Assembly (NCBI GenBank): GCA_947591105.1
Contig: CANQDL010000007.1
Coordinates: forward strand, 1-39,884
DNA: 39,884 nucleotides
Reading direction: 5' to 3'
Source of the DNA: an uncultured Oscillospiraceae bacterium
GTDB taxonomy: Bacteria > Bacillota > Clostridia > Oscillospirales > Oscillospiraceae
The number at the start of each line of letters is the position of its first letter. Position 1 is the stretch's first letter. The position numbers and the translations under genes were made by a program. This document shows positions 32,100 to 39,204 of this stretch, one piece after another. The notes beneath the pieces were generated by a model. That model had not been told where the DNA came from. It did not search any database and saw only the letters and a program-made list of their open reading frames with translations.

Positions 32100-33203
32100 A
32101 TGATCGCCTATCTGAAGCGGGAAAAGGTTCTGCTCATCTCTCTTGTACTGGCCGGGATATCGGCTTTTTTTGTGCCGCCGGATCGGGGGTATCTGGAGTA
32201 TATCGACCTGCGGGTGCTGGGGCTTCTGTTCTGCCTGATGCTGCTGGTGCGGGGCTTTCAGAGGGCAGGCCTGTTCGACCTGCTGACCGACCGGCTGTTC
32301 GGCGGCGTGGGTCAGAGCCGGCGGCTGTGTCTGACGCTGGTGATGCTGTGCTTTTTCTCCAGCATGGTCATCACCAACGACGTGGCGCTGATCACCTTCG
32401 TCCCCTTTGCCATGCTGGCGCTGGAGCGCTGCGGCCGGCAGGAGCTGATCATCCCGGTGGTGGCGCTGCAGACCGTGGCGGCCAATCTGGGCAGCATGGC
32501 CACCCCCATCGGCAACCCCCAGAACCTGTACCTCTTCTCCGTGACCGGCATGGGGCTGGGCGCCTTTCTCCGGCTGATGCTGCCCCCGGCGGCCCTGTCC
32601 CTGGGGCTGCTGGCCGGGGCCACGGCGCTGCTGCCCGCCGCGCCGGTGCAGATGGCGCCCGTCGCCGCCGCCGGACGGATGCCCCGGCGGGATCTGCTGG
32701 TATACACCGGGCTTTTCATCCTCAACCTGCTGGTGGTGTTTCGGGTGCTCCACTGGCTCCCCGTTCTGGTCGTCACCGTGGCCGGGGTGGTGCTGATCGG
32801 GAAAAAGCAGCTGCTGGGCCGGGTGGACTACGCGCTGCTGCTCACCTTTGTGGGCTTTTTCATCTTCGTGGGCAATCTGGGCCGGATCGGCCCGGTACGG
32901 GATCTGGTCTCCGGACTGCTCCGCGGCCGGGAGATCCTGGTGTCCGCCCTGTTCAGCCAGTTTTTGAGCAACGTCCCCGCCGCCATCCTTCTCTCCGGCT
33001 TTACGGACAACGGCCCGGGCCTGCTGCTGGGCACGAACGTGGGCGGCCTGGGCACGCTCATCGCCTCCATGGCCAGCCTGATCTCCTATAAGCTCTACGC
33101 CGCCCGGCCCGGCGCCAGCGTGGGCAAATACTTTGTCCGCTTCACCCTGTACAACCTGCTGTTTCTGGCGGTGCTGCTGCCCTTCTGTCTGCTGATCCGG
33201 TGA
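32100..33203 (+). CDS. SLC13/ArsB-like (DASS / citrate-type) membrane transporter
   Basis: A 367-aa polytopic protein with about 10 hydrophobic segments. The conserved family pieces are the early SMVITNDVALITFVPFAM (a helix-break region of the ion-transporter superfamily), ATPIGNPQNLYLFSV (about 138-152) and the C-terminal FSQFLSNVPAAILLSGF. It imports or exports anions (dicarboxylates, arsenite or other) by cation symport or antiport; the substrate is not predictable. It is shorter than typical DASS transporters. GGAGG precedes the ATG. The gap to the macrodomain gene is 70 bp, so they may share a transcript. Confidence 0.85.
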   Translation: MIAYLKREKVLLISLVLAGISAFFVPPDRGYLEYIDLRVLGLLFCLMLLVRGFQRAGLFDLLTDRLFGGVGQSRRLCLTLVMLCFFSSMVITNDVALITFVPFAMLALERCGRQELIIPVVALQTVAANLGSMATPIGNPQNLYLFSVTGMGLGAFLRLMLPPAALSLGLLAGATALLPAAPVQMAPVAAAGRMPRRDLLVYTGLFILNLLVVFRVLHWLPVLVVTVAGVVLIGKKQLLGRVDYALLLTFVGFFIFVGNLGRIGPVRDLVSGLLRGREILVSALFSQFLSNVPAAILLSGFTDNGPGLLLGTNVGGLGTLIASMASLISYKLYAARPGASVGKYFVRFTLYNLLFLAVLLPFCLLIR

Positions 33204-33273
33204 CCGGCGGGACAGCAGAGATACATAACATATCAAAACGGCGGGGCCGGCGGGCCCCTGAAACGGAGGCGCG

Positions 33274-34089
33274 ATGGACACGGACGAGAAGAGCAAGACC
33301 GATCCCAGGATCGGGCAGGAGGGTCCCGGGGCGCAGGAGCAGCGCCGGCTCTTTCTGATCCGGCGGCTTTTGGAGGAATCCCCCCGGTATGGGAGCCAGC
33401 AGGCCCCCGAGGACAGGACGGAGCAGAAAAAGCTCCTTCGGGCGCTGATGAACGTCCGCCTGCCCCGGCCTATCGGGGAGGATTTTTTGGCGGTGCAGGA
33501 CGGGTACCTGCAGGCGGAGACCGCCGCCAAGGGCGTCACGGATATAAAGGATCTGACGCCGGCAGAGCCGGGGATCTATCTCTGGCAGGGGGACATCACC
33601 GCCCTGGGCTGCGACGCCATCGTGAACGCCGCCAACAGCGGCATGACCGGCTGCTATGTCCCCGGACACAACTGTATCGACAACTGCATCCACACCTACG
33701 CGGGGGTGCAGCTGCGCCTGGCCTGCGCGCAGATCATCGCCCGGCAGGGCCACGAGGAGCCCACGGGGACGGCAAAGCTCACCCCGGCCTACAACCTGCC
33801 GTGCCGGTACGTGCTGCACACCGTTGGGCCCATCGTCGAGGGGGCCGTGACGGATGCGGACGAGCGGCTTTTGGCCTCCTGCTACCGCTCCTGCCTGGAG
33901 CTGGCCCGGCAGAACGGCATCGAAAGCGTCGCCTTCTGCTGCATCTCCACGGGCGTTTTCCACTTCCCCAAAGACCGCGCGGCCCGGATCGCCGTGGAGA
34001 CCGTGCGCCGGTATCGGGGCGAGATAGAGGTGATCTTCAATGTCCACAGCAGAGAAAACTACGAAATCTACAGCCGGCTCCTGGGATAA
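33274..34089 (+). CDS. Zinc-containing macrodomain protein (protein-ADP-ribose hydrolase)
   Basis: A 271-aa protein with an N-terminal helical extension (about 20-100) and a macrodomain (about 101-271). GDIT (106-109), NAANSGMTGCYVPGHNCID (118-136) and a later STGVFHFP mark the ADP-ribose pocket. Cys127, His132 and Cys134 fit the Zn-binding insertion of SirTM-linked macrodomains. These enzymes remove the ADP-ribose that SirTM puts on a lipoylated carrier protein. GGAGG precedes the ATG. It overlaps the sirtuin gene by 50 bp, a strong sign of joint function. Confidence 0.93.
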   Translation: MDTDEKSKTDPRIGQEGPGAQEQRRLFLIRRLLEESPRYGSQQAPEDRTEQKKLLRALMNVRLPRPIGEDFLAVQDGYLQAETAAKGVTDIKDLTPAEPGIYLWQGDITALGCDAIVNAANSGMTGCYVPGHNCIDNCIHTYAGVQLRLACAQIIARQGHEEPTGTAKLTPAYNLPCRYVLHTVGPIVEGAVTDADERLLASCYRSCLELARQNGIESVAFCCISTGVFHFPKDRAARIAVETVRRYRGEIEVIFNVHSRENYEIYSRLLG

Positions 34090-34930
34090 CATCGCCCGCC
34101 TGGGGGCGGCGCTGGACGAGGCCGAGGCCGTGGTTGTCGGCGCGGGCGCGGGACTCTCCGCCTCCGCGGGGTTCGTCTATACCGGGGAGCGGTTTGAGAG
34201 GTACTTTGCCGATTTCGCCGCAAAATACGGCTTTACGGATATGTACTCCGGCGGCTTTTATCCCTTCCCCGACCGGGAGGAATTTTGGGCCTACTGGAGC
34301 CGGTATATCTTCATCAACCGCTACATGGACGCGCCAAAGCCGGTCTATGACGACCTGCTGGCCCTGGTGCGGGACAAGGATTATTTCGTCATCACCACCA
34401 ATGTGGATCACTGCTTCCAGAAGGCGGGCTTCGACAAAAAGCGGCTCTTTTACACCCAGGGGGACTACGGCCTCTTTCAGTGCAGCGAGCCCTGCCGGCA
34501 GGTGACCTTCGACAACGAGAGCCTGATCCGGCGGATGATGGCGGAGCAGCGGGGCATGCGGGTGCCCTCCCCGCTGGTGCCCATGTGCCCCCACTGCGGC
34601 AGGCCCATGACCATGAACCTGCGGGCGGACGACAAATTCGTGGAGGACGAGGGCTGGCGCCAGGCGGCCGGCCGCTATGCCGACTTTCTGCGAACCAGGA
34701 AAGGCGGGCGCGTGCTGTTTCTGGAGCTGGGGGTGGGCTACAATACCCCGGGCATCATCAAGTACCCCTTCTGGCGCATGACCCGGGAAAATCCCCGGGC
34801 GGTCTACGGGGTGCTGAACCGGAGCAAGGCCTTCGCCCCCCGCGAGATCCAGGAGCGCTCCATCTGCATAGACGGGGATATCGGCAGCGCCCTGGGCCGG
34901 CTTCTCCAAGCGCGGGAGCCGTCGAAATAA
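34040..34930 (+). CDS. SirTM-type sirtuin (protein ADP-ribosyltransferase)
   Basis: A 296-aa class M sirtuin. The Rossmann motif GAGAGLSAS (34-42), TTNVDHCF (Asn121) and TQGDYG (Gln140, in place of the usual catalytic His) match SirTM, which transfers ADP-ribose from NAD rather than deacylating. The zinc ligands are CSEPC (148, 152) and CPHC (183, 186). The ATG at 34040, inside the macrodomain gene, has AGAGGTG 7 nt upstream. The known substrate in other Firmicutes and fungi is a lipoylated GcvH-like protein; neither that nor a lipoate ligase is encoded next to it here. Confidence 0.92.
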   Translation: MSTAEKTTKSTAGSWDNIARLGAALDEAEAVVVGAGAGLSASAGFVYTGERFERYFADFAAKYGFTDMYSGGFYPFPDREEFWAYWSRYIFINRYMDAPKPVYDDLLALVRDKDYFVITTNVDHCFQKAGFDKKRLFYTQGDYGLFQCSEPCRQVTFDNESLIRRMMAEQRGMRVPSPLVPMCPHCGRPMTMNLRADDKFVEDEGWRQAAGRYADFLRTRKGGRVLFLELGVGYNTPGIIKYPFWRMTRENPRAVYGVLNRSKAFAPREIQERSICIDGDIGSALGRLLQAREPSK

Positions 34931-34945
34931 GCGTGATATAGCTGA

Positions 34946-34987
34946 CAAGGACTTGGGACGGCACACGTCCCAAGTCCTTGCTTTTTC
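34946..34987 (+). terminator. Terminator of the macrodomain-sirtuin unit
   Basis: A perfect 15-bp stem (34946-34960 with 34966-34980), then CTTTTT. Confidence 0.95.
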
Positions 34988-35003
34988 ATGGCCAAACGAT
35001 ACA

Positions 35004-35035
35004 GAAAAACACGGGGCGGTCTTTTCCGTCCCGTG
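35004..35035 (-). terminator. Terminator of the ABC-2 transporter operon
   Basis: Read leftward, a 10-bp stem (35010-35019 with 35026-35035, one G-T pair) is followed by TTTTTCTG. Confidence 0.85.
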
Positions 35036-35057
35036 CCTTCCTCTCTCCGCCCGGGGA

Positions 35058-35840
35058 TCAGCGGATGTCCTTTTTGCCGTACCGCCAATAGGCCCCGGCC
35101 ACGCCCATGCACGCAAGCAGCATCCCCGCCGCGATGCGCCCGCCCAGCGGCACGCCGGTGAGGATGTCAGCCCCCTCACAGTAGCCAAAGGGCGATATAT
35201 ACTTGAGAAAGGCCGCCCGATCTGTCAGGTTGGCGATGAGGTTCAAAAGATACATGACGGCGGCAAGACCCATGCCGATCCCTGCGCCGCCCCGGCGCAG
35301 AAAGGCGGATATGCCGGCGCACGCGCAGGCAAGCTCCACCTGGAGCAGGCAGCAGGCCCCGTGCATCAGCAGCAGCTGCCGGAAGGGGATCTTTTCGCCG
35401 ATCAGTCCCACCGACAGTACCGCCAGGCACAGGACGATCAGGTTCATCCCCGCGATCTGGATCAGAACGGCGGCCAGCTTTCCGGTGACGATCCGTGCCC
35501 TGGGCAGAGGGTGCGTCAGAAGAAACTCCGCCGTCTTGTCCCGTTCCTCCTTCGCCAGGGCCGAGACGCCGGCGTGGCAGGCGAAAAACGCTCCGCCCAG
35601 CCCCAGGATGCTCCCGCACTCGACGCAGTAGAACCCGATCAGCGTCCCCACATTCAGCCGATCCATCCCAAAGGCGGCGGTAAAGCCGCCCATTGACCCG
35701 AACAGCCGGCCCGCCGCGGCCATCTGCCCCTTCATCCCAGGAAACAGGAACACACAGGCGTCCATCAGAAGGGCGAGCGCGGCCGTCCAGATCCAAAAGG
35801 CGGCTCTGCCCTGCCGCAGCTCATGCCTGAACAGGATCAT
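35058..35840 (-). CDS. ABC-2 type transporter permease
   Basis: A 260-aa membrane protein with about six hydrophobic segments (near 15-35, 55-78, 104-125, 135-160, 170-190 and 230-250) of the ABC-2/NatB-like permease type. The cytosolic EERDKTAEFLLTHPLPRARIVTGK block is typical of such exporters. Its ATG overlaps the stop codon of the ATPase gene by 4 bp (ATGA), so translation is coupled. Substrate unknown; drug or lipid-like export is common for TetR-linked pairs. Confidence 0.9.
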   Translation of the reverse strand: MILFRHELRQGRAAFWIWTAALALLMDACVFLFPGMKGQMAAAGRLFGSMGGFTAAFGMDRLNVGTLIGFYCVECGSILGLGGAFFACHAGVSALAKEERDKTAEFLLTHPLPRARIVTGKLAAVLIQIAGMNLIVLCLAVLSVGLIGEKIPFRQLLLMHGACCLLQVELACACAGISAFLRRGGAGIGMGLAAVMYLLNLIANLTDRAAFLKYISPFGYCEGADILTGVPLGGRIAAGMLLACMGVAGAYWRYGKKDIR

Positions 35841-36718
35841 CTCCCCTCGCCTCCATCCCGGTAACAGTGCATAAAAACCTCCTCCAGATCCGGCTCGGAC
35901 ACGGTCAGATCCCGCACCTCGCCCCTGGCCAGCACTGCCAGCAGCGCCTGCATATCCCCGCTGTACAAAAACTCCGCGCCCTCCGCCCAGACGCGCAGAT
36001 CCCGCACCCCCTCCAGGGCGGCGTGATCCACCCGGCCGCACACCCGCACCCGCTTGGCCCCGGTGCGGACAAGCGCCTCCACGCTGCCGCTGGCGATGAG
36101 CGAGCCGGCCCGGATGATGGCGGTGTGGGCGCAGTTGCGCTGGATCTCCGACAGAACGTGGCTGGACAGGAATATGGTCGTTCCCGCCTGGTTTCGCTCC
36201 CGCAGGATCGCGAAAAACTCCCGCTGCATCAGCGGGTCAAGGCCGCTGGTGGGCTCGTCCATGATCAGCAGCTCTGGCTCATGCTGCAACGCGCAGACGA
36301 TGGCTGTCTTTTTCCGGCCGCCCAGGGAAAGCTCGTCCACCCGCCGGCCGGTGTCCAGCTGCAGCCGCTCGCACAGACGTCTTGCCGCCGTCCCGCAGTC
36401 CCGCCCCCGCAGCCCGGCGGACAGCCGCAGCACGTCCCCCACCCGCATACCGGGCCAGAACGCCGTCTCTGCGGGCAGGTACCCCACCCGTTCCAGGATC
36501 CGTTCACAATCCTTTTCCATGTCCAGTCCCAGGATCTCTCCCCGGCCGCCGCTGGGCCGGATCAGTCCCAGAAGCATACGGATCGTGGTGGATTTACCCG
36601 CGCCGTTGGGGCCGATAAACCCAAAATAGTCCCCTTGCCCCACGGTCAGATCAATGTTCTCCACGCCCCGGGTCTTGCCGTAGTACTTGGTCAGGGCGTA
36701 TGTCCGGATGGCGTCCAC
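35837..36718 (-). CDS. ABC transporter ATP-binding protein (ABC-2 exporter)
   Basis: A 293-aa ABC ATPase of the CcmA/NatA type. Walker A is GPNGAGKST (about 39-47), the signature is reduced to LSLGGRKK (normally LSGGQ-like), Walker B is LLIMDEPTSGLDP, and the H-loop is LSSHVL. A C-terminal accessory domain of about 80 residues follows. I chose the GTG at 36718 (V-D-A-I-R-T-Y-A-L-T-K-Y-Y-G), because AAGGGAG is 8 nt upstream. It starts 5 bp after the tetR-like stop codon. Confidence 0.92.
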   Translation of the reverse strand: MDAIRTYALTKYYGKTRGVENIDLTVGQGDYFGFIGPNGAGKSTTIRMLLGLIRPSGGRGEILGLDMEKDCERILERVGYLPAETAFWPGMRVGDVLRLSAGLRGRDCGTAARRLCERLQLDTGRRVDELSLGGRKKTAIVCALQHEPELLIMDEPTSGLDPLMQREFFAILRERNQAGTTIFLSSHVLSEIQRNCAHTAIIRAGSLIASGSVEALVRTGAKRVRVCGRVDHAALEGVRDLRVWAEGAEFLYSGDMQALLAVLARGEVRDLTVSEPDLEEVFMHCYRDGGEGR

Positions 36719-36723
36719 AGGCC

Positions 36724-37335
36724 TCACTCCCTTCGCAGATAGACGCTCTTCCAAAACGCGATGAGCCGGGTGAAGTCCCGCTCCATCTGCGCCATATCCA
36801 CGCCTCCCCGCTGGGTCATCTCCCAGAGATACCCCTCCGACGCCCAGTACATCTCCCGGTACATCATGGGTATATCCAAGCCGGGAATGAACTGGGCCGG
36901 ATCGAGATTGATCCGGACGCTGTCCGCCTTCAGGTTGAAATACCGGTGATAGCTCTGCTGGATAGCGGCGCTGATCTCCGGCTCCTTCTCATAGAACGCC
37001 CTTATCGTGAAGTTGGCCATGTCGGGATAACGGCGGATGAGCTCCATCTTGGCCCGCATCCCCCGCTCCATGCTCACGAAGAGTTCCTCCTGTTCATAAC
37101 ACCCATACTGGGTCAAGACCTCAATGGTCATCTGGGCGCACTTGTCCCACAAAAACAGATACAGCTCCTTCTTGTTCCGAAAGTAGTGGAACAGCAGGCT
37201 CTTGCTGATCTGCGCCTGGGCGGCGATCTGGCTCATGGGGCTGTTCTTATAGGTGTTTTGGGAGAACACCCGGTAGCCCGCGTTGATGATGGCCCGCTGT
37301 CTCTCTGGGGAAAGGGAAAAGAATCTCTCGTTCAT
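36724..37335 (-). CDS. TetR-family transcriptional repressor
   Basis: A 203-aa regulator. An N-terminal helix-turn-helix (about 11-57: RAIINAGYRVFSQNTYKNSP then MSQIAAQAQISKSLLFHYFR, NKKELYLF) is followed by an all-helical ligand domain. A palindrome TGACCGG-CCGGTCA sits just downstream of its -10, so it should repress its own operon with the ABC-2 exporter until a ligand binds. GGAGG precedes the ATG. The inducer is unknown. Confidence 0.94.
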   Translation of the reverse strand: MNERFFSLSPERQRAIINAGYRVFSQNTYKNSPMSQIAAQAQISKSLLFHYFRNKKELYLFLWDKCAQMTIEVLTQYGCYEQEELFVSMERGMRAKMELIRRYPDMANFTIRAFYEKEPEISAAIQQSYHRYFNLKADSVRINLDPAQFIPGLDIPMMYREMYWASEGYLWEMTQRGGVDMAQMERDFTRLIAFWKSVYLRRE

Positions 37336-37347
37336 GGGGCACCTCCT

Positions 37348-37361
37348 TGACCGGCCGGTCA
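37348..37361 (-). promoter_or_regulatory. TetR operator, perfect 14-bp palindrome
   Basis: TGACCGGCCGGTCA, spanning the predicted transcription start of the tetR-ABC operon. Confidence 0.85.
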
Positions 37362-37366
37362 GGAAA

Positions 37367-37395
37367 ATTGTATATCCGTTGACCGTTTTTGAGAA
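37367..37395 (-). promoter_or_regulatory. Promoter of the tetR-ABC exporter operon
   Basis: On the minus strand TTCTCA and TACAAT are 17 bp apart. The operator lies 5 bp downstream of the -10. Confidence 0.7.
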
Positions 37396-37409
37396 GACCC
37401 CAAAACGGC

Positions 37410-37442
37410 AAAAAAAGCGGGAGCGTCGGCCGACGCTCCCGC
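37410..37442 (-). terminator. Terminator of the nucleotidyltransferase gene
   Basis: A perfect 26-nt palindrome (37417-37442), followed leftward by a T7 run. Confidence 0.92.
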
Positions 37443-37463
37443 CATGGGATGAATCATATCGTA

Positions 37464-38375
37464 TCACGCCCAGAGATTTACCGGGTACTTTCCCGCCGCC
37501 CGCATGTCGGCCAGAGCCTGCTGCAGGGCGGGCAGATCGTCCCGGTAGGTGACCCCGTGCCACACCTCGTCCGTGGGCAGCACCTTCACCCGGTCGGTTC
37601 CGGCCTGCAGGCAGCCGTTGACCACGCTGGGCAGGAAGAACTCCGCCTTGGCGGGATTCTGGGGCACCTGCTCCGCCAAAAACCGGCCCAGCCGCTCCCC
37701 GATGGCGTCCATAAAGCTCTGATGGAAGCCCCAGGTGTTCAGACTCACCGGCGTGTCCGGAGCCAGATCCGTCCAGTGGGCGCCCCCGTCGGTGGTATAG
37801 GAGGGGGCCTCCGCCGGGCCCTGGATGGCCGTCAGCTCCGTGACGGTCTCAAGATAGCCCTCCCTGTCCGCGGTGCACACCCCCCGGGCCACGGTGCCGT
37901 TTTCCGTCAGGGTGTTTTTCAGATCGTACGCCACCAGGGCGTGGGTGTGCTCGTCCTGATTCGACTGCAAAAACCGCGCCAGCGCCAAAAAGGCCCCCCG
38001 GCCGTAGAAGTCGTCGGCGTTGATCACCGCAAAGGGCCGGTCGATATAGGCCCGGGCGGAATATACCGCGTGGGCGGTGCCCCAGGGCTTGACCCGCTCC
38101 GCCGGCACGGAAAATCCGGCGGGGATGTCGTCCAGGGCCTGGAAGGCGTATTGCAGCTGGCAGCGCTTGCCGATCCGGTCGCCCACCGCGGCCCGGAAAT
38201 CCGCCTCCATCTCCTTTTTGATCACGCAGACGATCTTCTCAAAGCCCGCCTGACAGGCGTCGTAAGCGGAGTAGTCCAGTATGACCTGCCCGGCGCCGTC
38301 CACAGGGGTCATCTGCTTGAGTCCCCCGAACCGGCTGCCCATCCCGGCGGCCATGATCACCAGCATTGGTTTCAC
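37464..38375 (-). CDS. Nucleotidyltransferase (sugar-phosphate NTP-transferase family)
   Basis: A 304-aa single-domain NTP-transferase. The nucleotide-binding loop AAGMGSRFGGLKQMTPV is at about residues 9-25, PWGTAHAVYSA at about 115-125 and the metal site NADDFYG at about 135-141. A family of nucleotidyltransferases that activate sugar or polyol phosphates matches; no left-handed beta helix is present, so it is not GlmU. The GTG at 38375 (V-K-P-M-L-V-I-M) is chosen for GGGAGG 6 nt upstream. Product and sugar unknown. Confidence 0.88.
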   Translation of the reverse strand: MKPMLVIMAAGMGSRFGGLKQMTPVDGAGQVILDYSAYDACQAGFEKIVCVIKKEMEADFRAAVGDRIGKRCQLQYAFQALDDIPAGFSVPAERVKPWGTAHAVYSARAYIDRPFAVINADDFYGRGAFLALARFLQSNQDEHTHALVAYDLKNTLTENGTVARGVCTADREGYLETVTELTAIQGPAEAPSYTTDGGAHWTDLAPDTPVSLNTWGFHQSFMDAIGERLGRFLAEQVPQNPAKAEFFLPSVVNGCLQAGTDRVKVLPTDEVWHGVTYRDDLPALQQALADMRAAGKYPVNLWA

Positions 38376-38402
38376 CCTGATCCTCCCTATCGTGTTTTTT
38401 AT

Positions 38403-38431
38403 ATTGTACCATGTATTCCTGTTTTTGACAA
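38403..38431 (-). promoter_or_regulatory. Promoter of the nucleotidyltransferase gene
   Basis: On the minus strand TTGTCA and TACAAT are 17 bp apart. Confidence 0.78.
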
Positions 38432-38502
38432 TCACACCCGCGCCCCGCCGCGCAAGAAATCCGCCTCCGGGGACATACTGAAGAGAGGCGGGAAACGACG
38501 GA

Positions 38503-38529
38503 TTAGCACTCTAAATCAAAGAGTGCTAA
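38503..38529 (+). promoter_or_regulatory. CIRCE operator (HrcA binding site)
   Basis: A perfect TTAGCACTC-N9-GAGTGCTAA, the HrcA repressor site of class I heat-shock genes, upstream of the small heat-shock gene. Confidence 0.97.
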
Positions 38530-38531
38530 TA

Positions 38532-38560
38532 TTTACAATTCGTTCATATCAACATATAAA
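38532..38560 (+). promoter_or_regulatory. Promoter of the small heat-shock gene
   Basis: TTTACA (38532-38537) and TATAAA (38555-38560) are 17 bp apart, immediately downstream of CIRCE. A second candidate, TTAGCA-18-TAATAT, lies inside the CIRCE itself, so the exact start is uncertain. Confidence 0.65.
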
Positions 38561-38619
38561 TTTATTCACAATTTATGTGTATGATATAGACAAATCAAAG
38601 AAACAGGAGGTTTTCCATC

Positions 38620-39030
38620 ATGTTTGATATGATTCCTTTCACCAGTCCGAGGGCCTACGAATCCAGCCGTATCTGGGATCCGTTCCAAGAGTTCTTCGGC
38701 ACGGTCGTCCACTCGGCCGCCACCGACATCCGTGACAACGGCGACGCCTTCACCATCGAGACGGAGCTGCCCGGCTACGACAAGGACGAGCTGACCGTCA
38801 ACATGAAGGAAGGCGTGCTCACCGTCCGGGCCGAGCACAAGGCCGAGGAGAAGTCCGACGAGGGCTATATCCGCCGGGAGCGGGTCAGCCAGACCGTGGA
38901 GCGGCGCTTTGAGGTCAACGGCGTGGACGCCGGGGCCATCACCGCCGAGTACGTCAACGGCGTGCTCAAGCTCACCCTTCCCAAGCTACCCGAGTCCGTG
39001 CCCCAGCAGCACCAGATCCAGATCCAATAA
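38620..39030 (+). CDS. Hsp20/alpha-crystallin small heat-shock protein
   Basis: A 136-aa ATP-independent holdase that forms oligomers and keeps unfolding proteins soluble. A short N-terminal arm (IWDPFQEFFG) precedes an alpha-crystallin domain (about 32-125: DIRDNGDAFTIETELPGYDK, then VLTVRAEH and the late VNGVLKLTLPKLP). A C-terminal tail follows that lacks an obvious I-x-I/V motif other than IQIQ at the very end. AGGAGG precedes the ATG. CIRCE control places it in the HrcA regulon with groEL, unlike many Hsp20 genes, which use other systems. Confidence 0.95.
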   Translation: MFDMIPFTSPRAYESSRIWDPFQEFFGTVVHSAATDIRDNGDAFTIETELPGYDKDELTVNMKEGVLTVRAEHKAEEKSDEGYIRRERVSQTVERRFEVNGVDAGAITAEYVNGVLKLTLPKLPESVPQQHQIQIQ

Positions 39031-39046
39031 CATCCCAGCGACCCCC

Positions 39047-39077
39047 AAAGGGCCTGCCAAACGGCAGGCCCTTTTGT
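39047..39077 (+). terminator. Terminator of the small heat-shock gene
   Basis: A perfect 12-bp stem (39047-39058 with 39063-39074), 4-nt loop, ending in TTTT. Confidence 0.92.
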
Positions 39078-39115
39078 CATTTTATCCATATTGGGGAAAA
39101 TGCGCCTGCTTTTGA

Positions 39116-39144
39116 TTGACAAATCACACAAAACAATATATTAT
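39116..39144 (+). promoter_or_regulatory. Promoter of the acyl-CoA dehydrogenase gene
   Basis: Perfect TTGACA (39116-39121) and TATTAT (39139-39144), 17 bp apart. Confidence 0.88.
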
Positions 39145-39204
39145 TGAGAATAAGTCCTGGTACGAAACCGGGGCGGGAATTCCGGAACAAAAGGAGGAAC
39201 GTGT

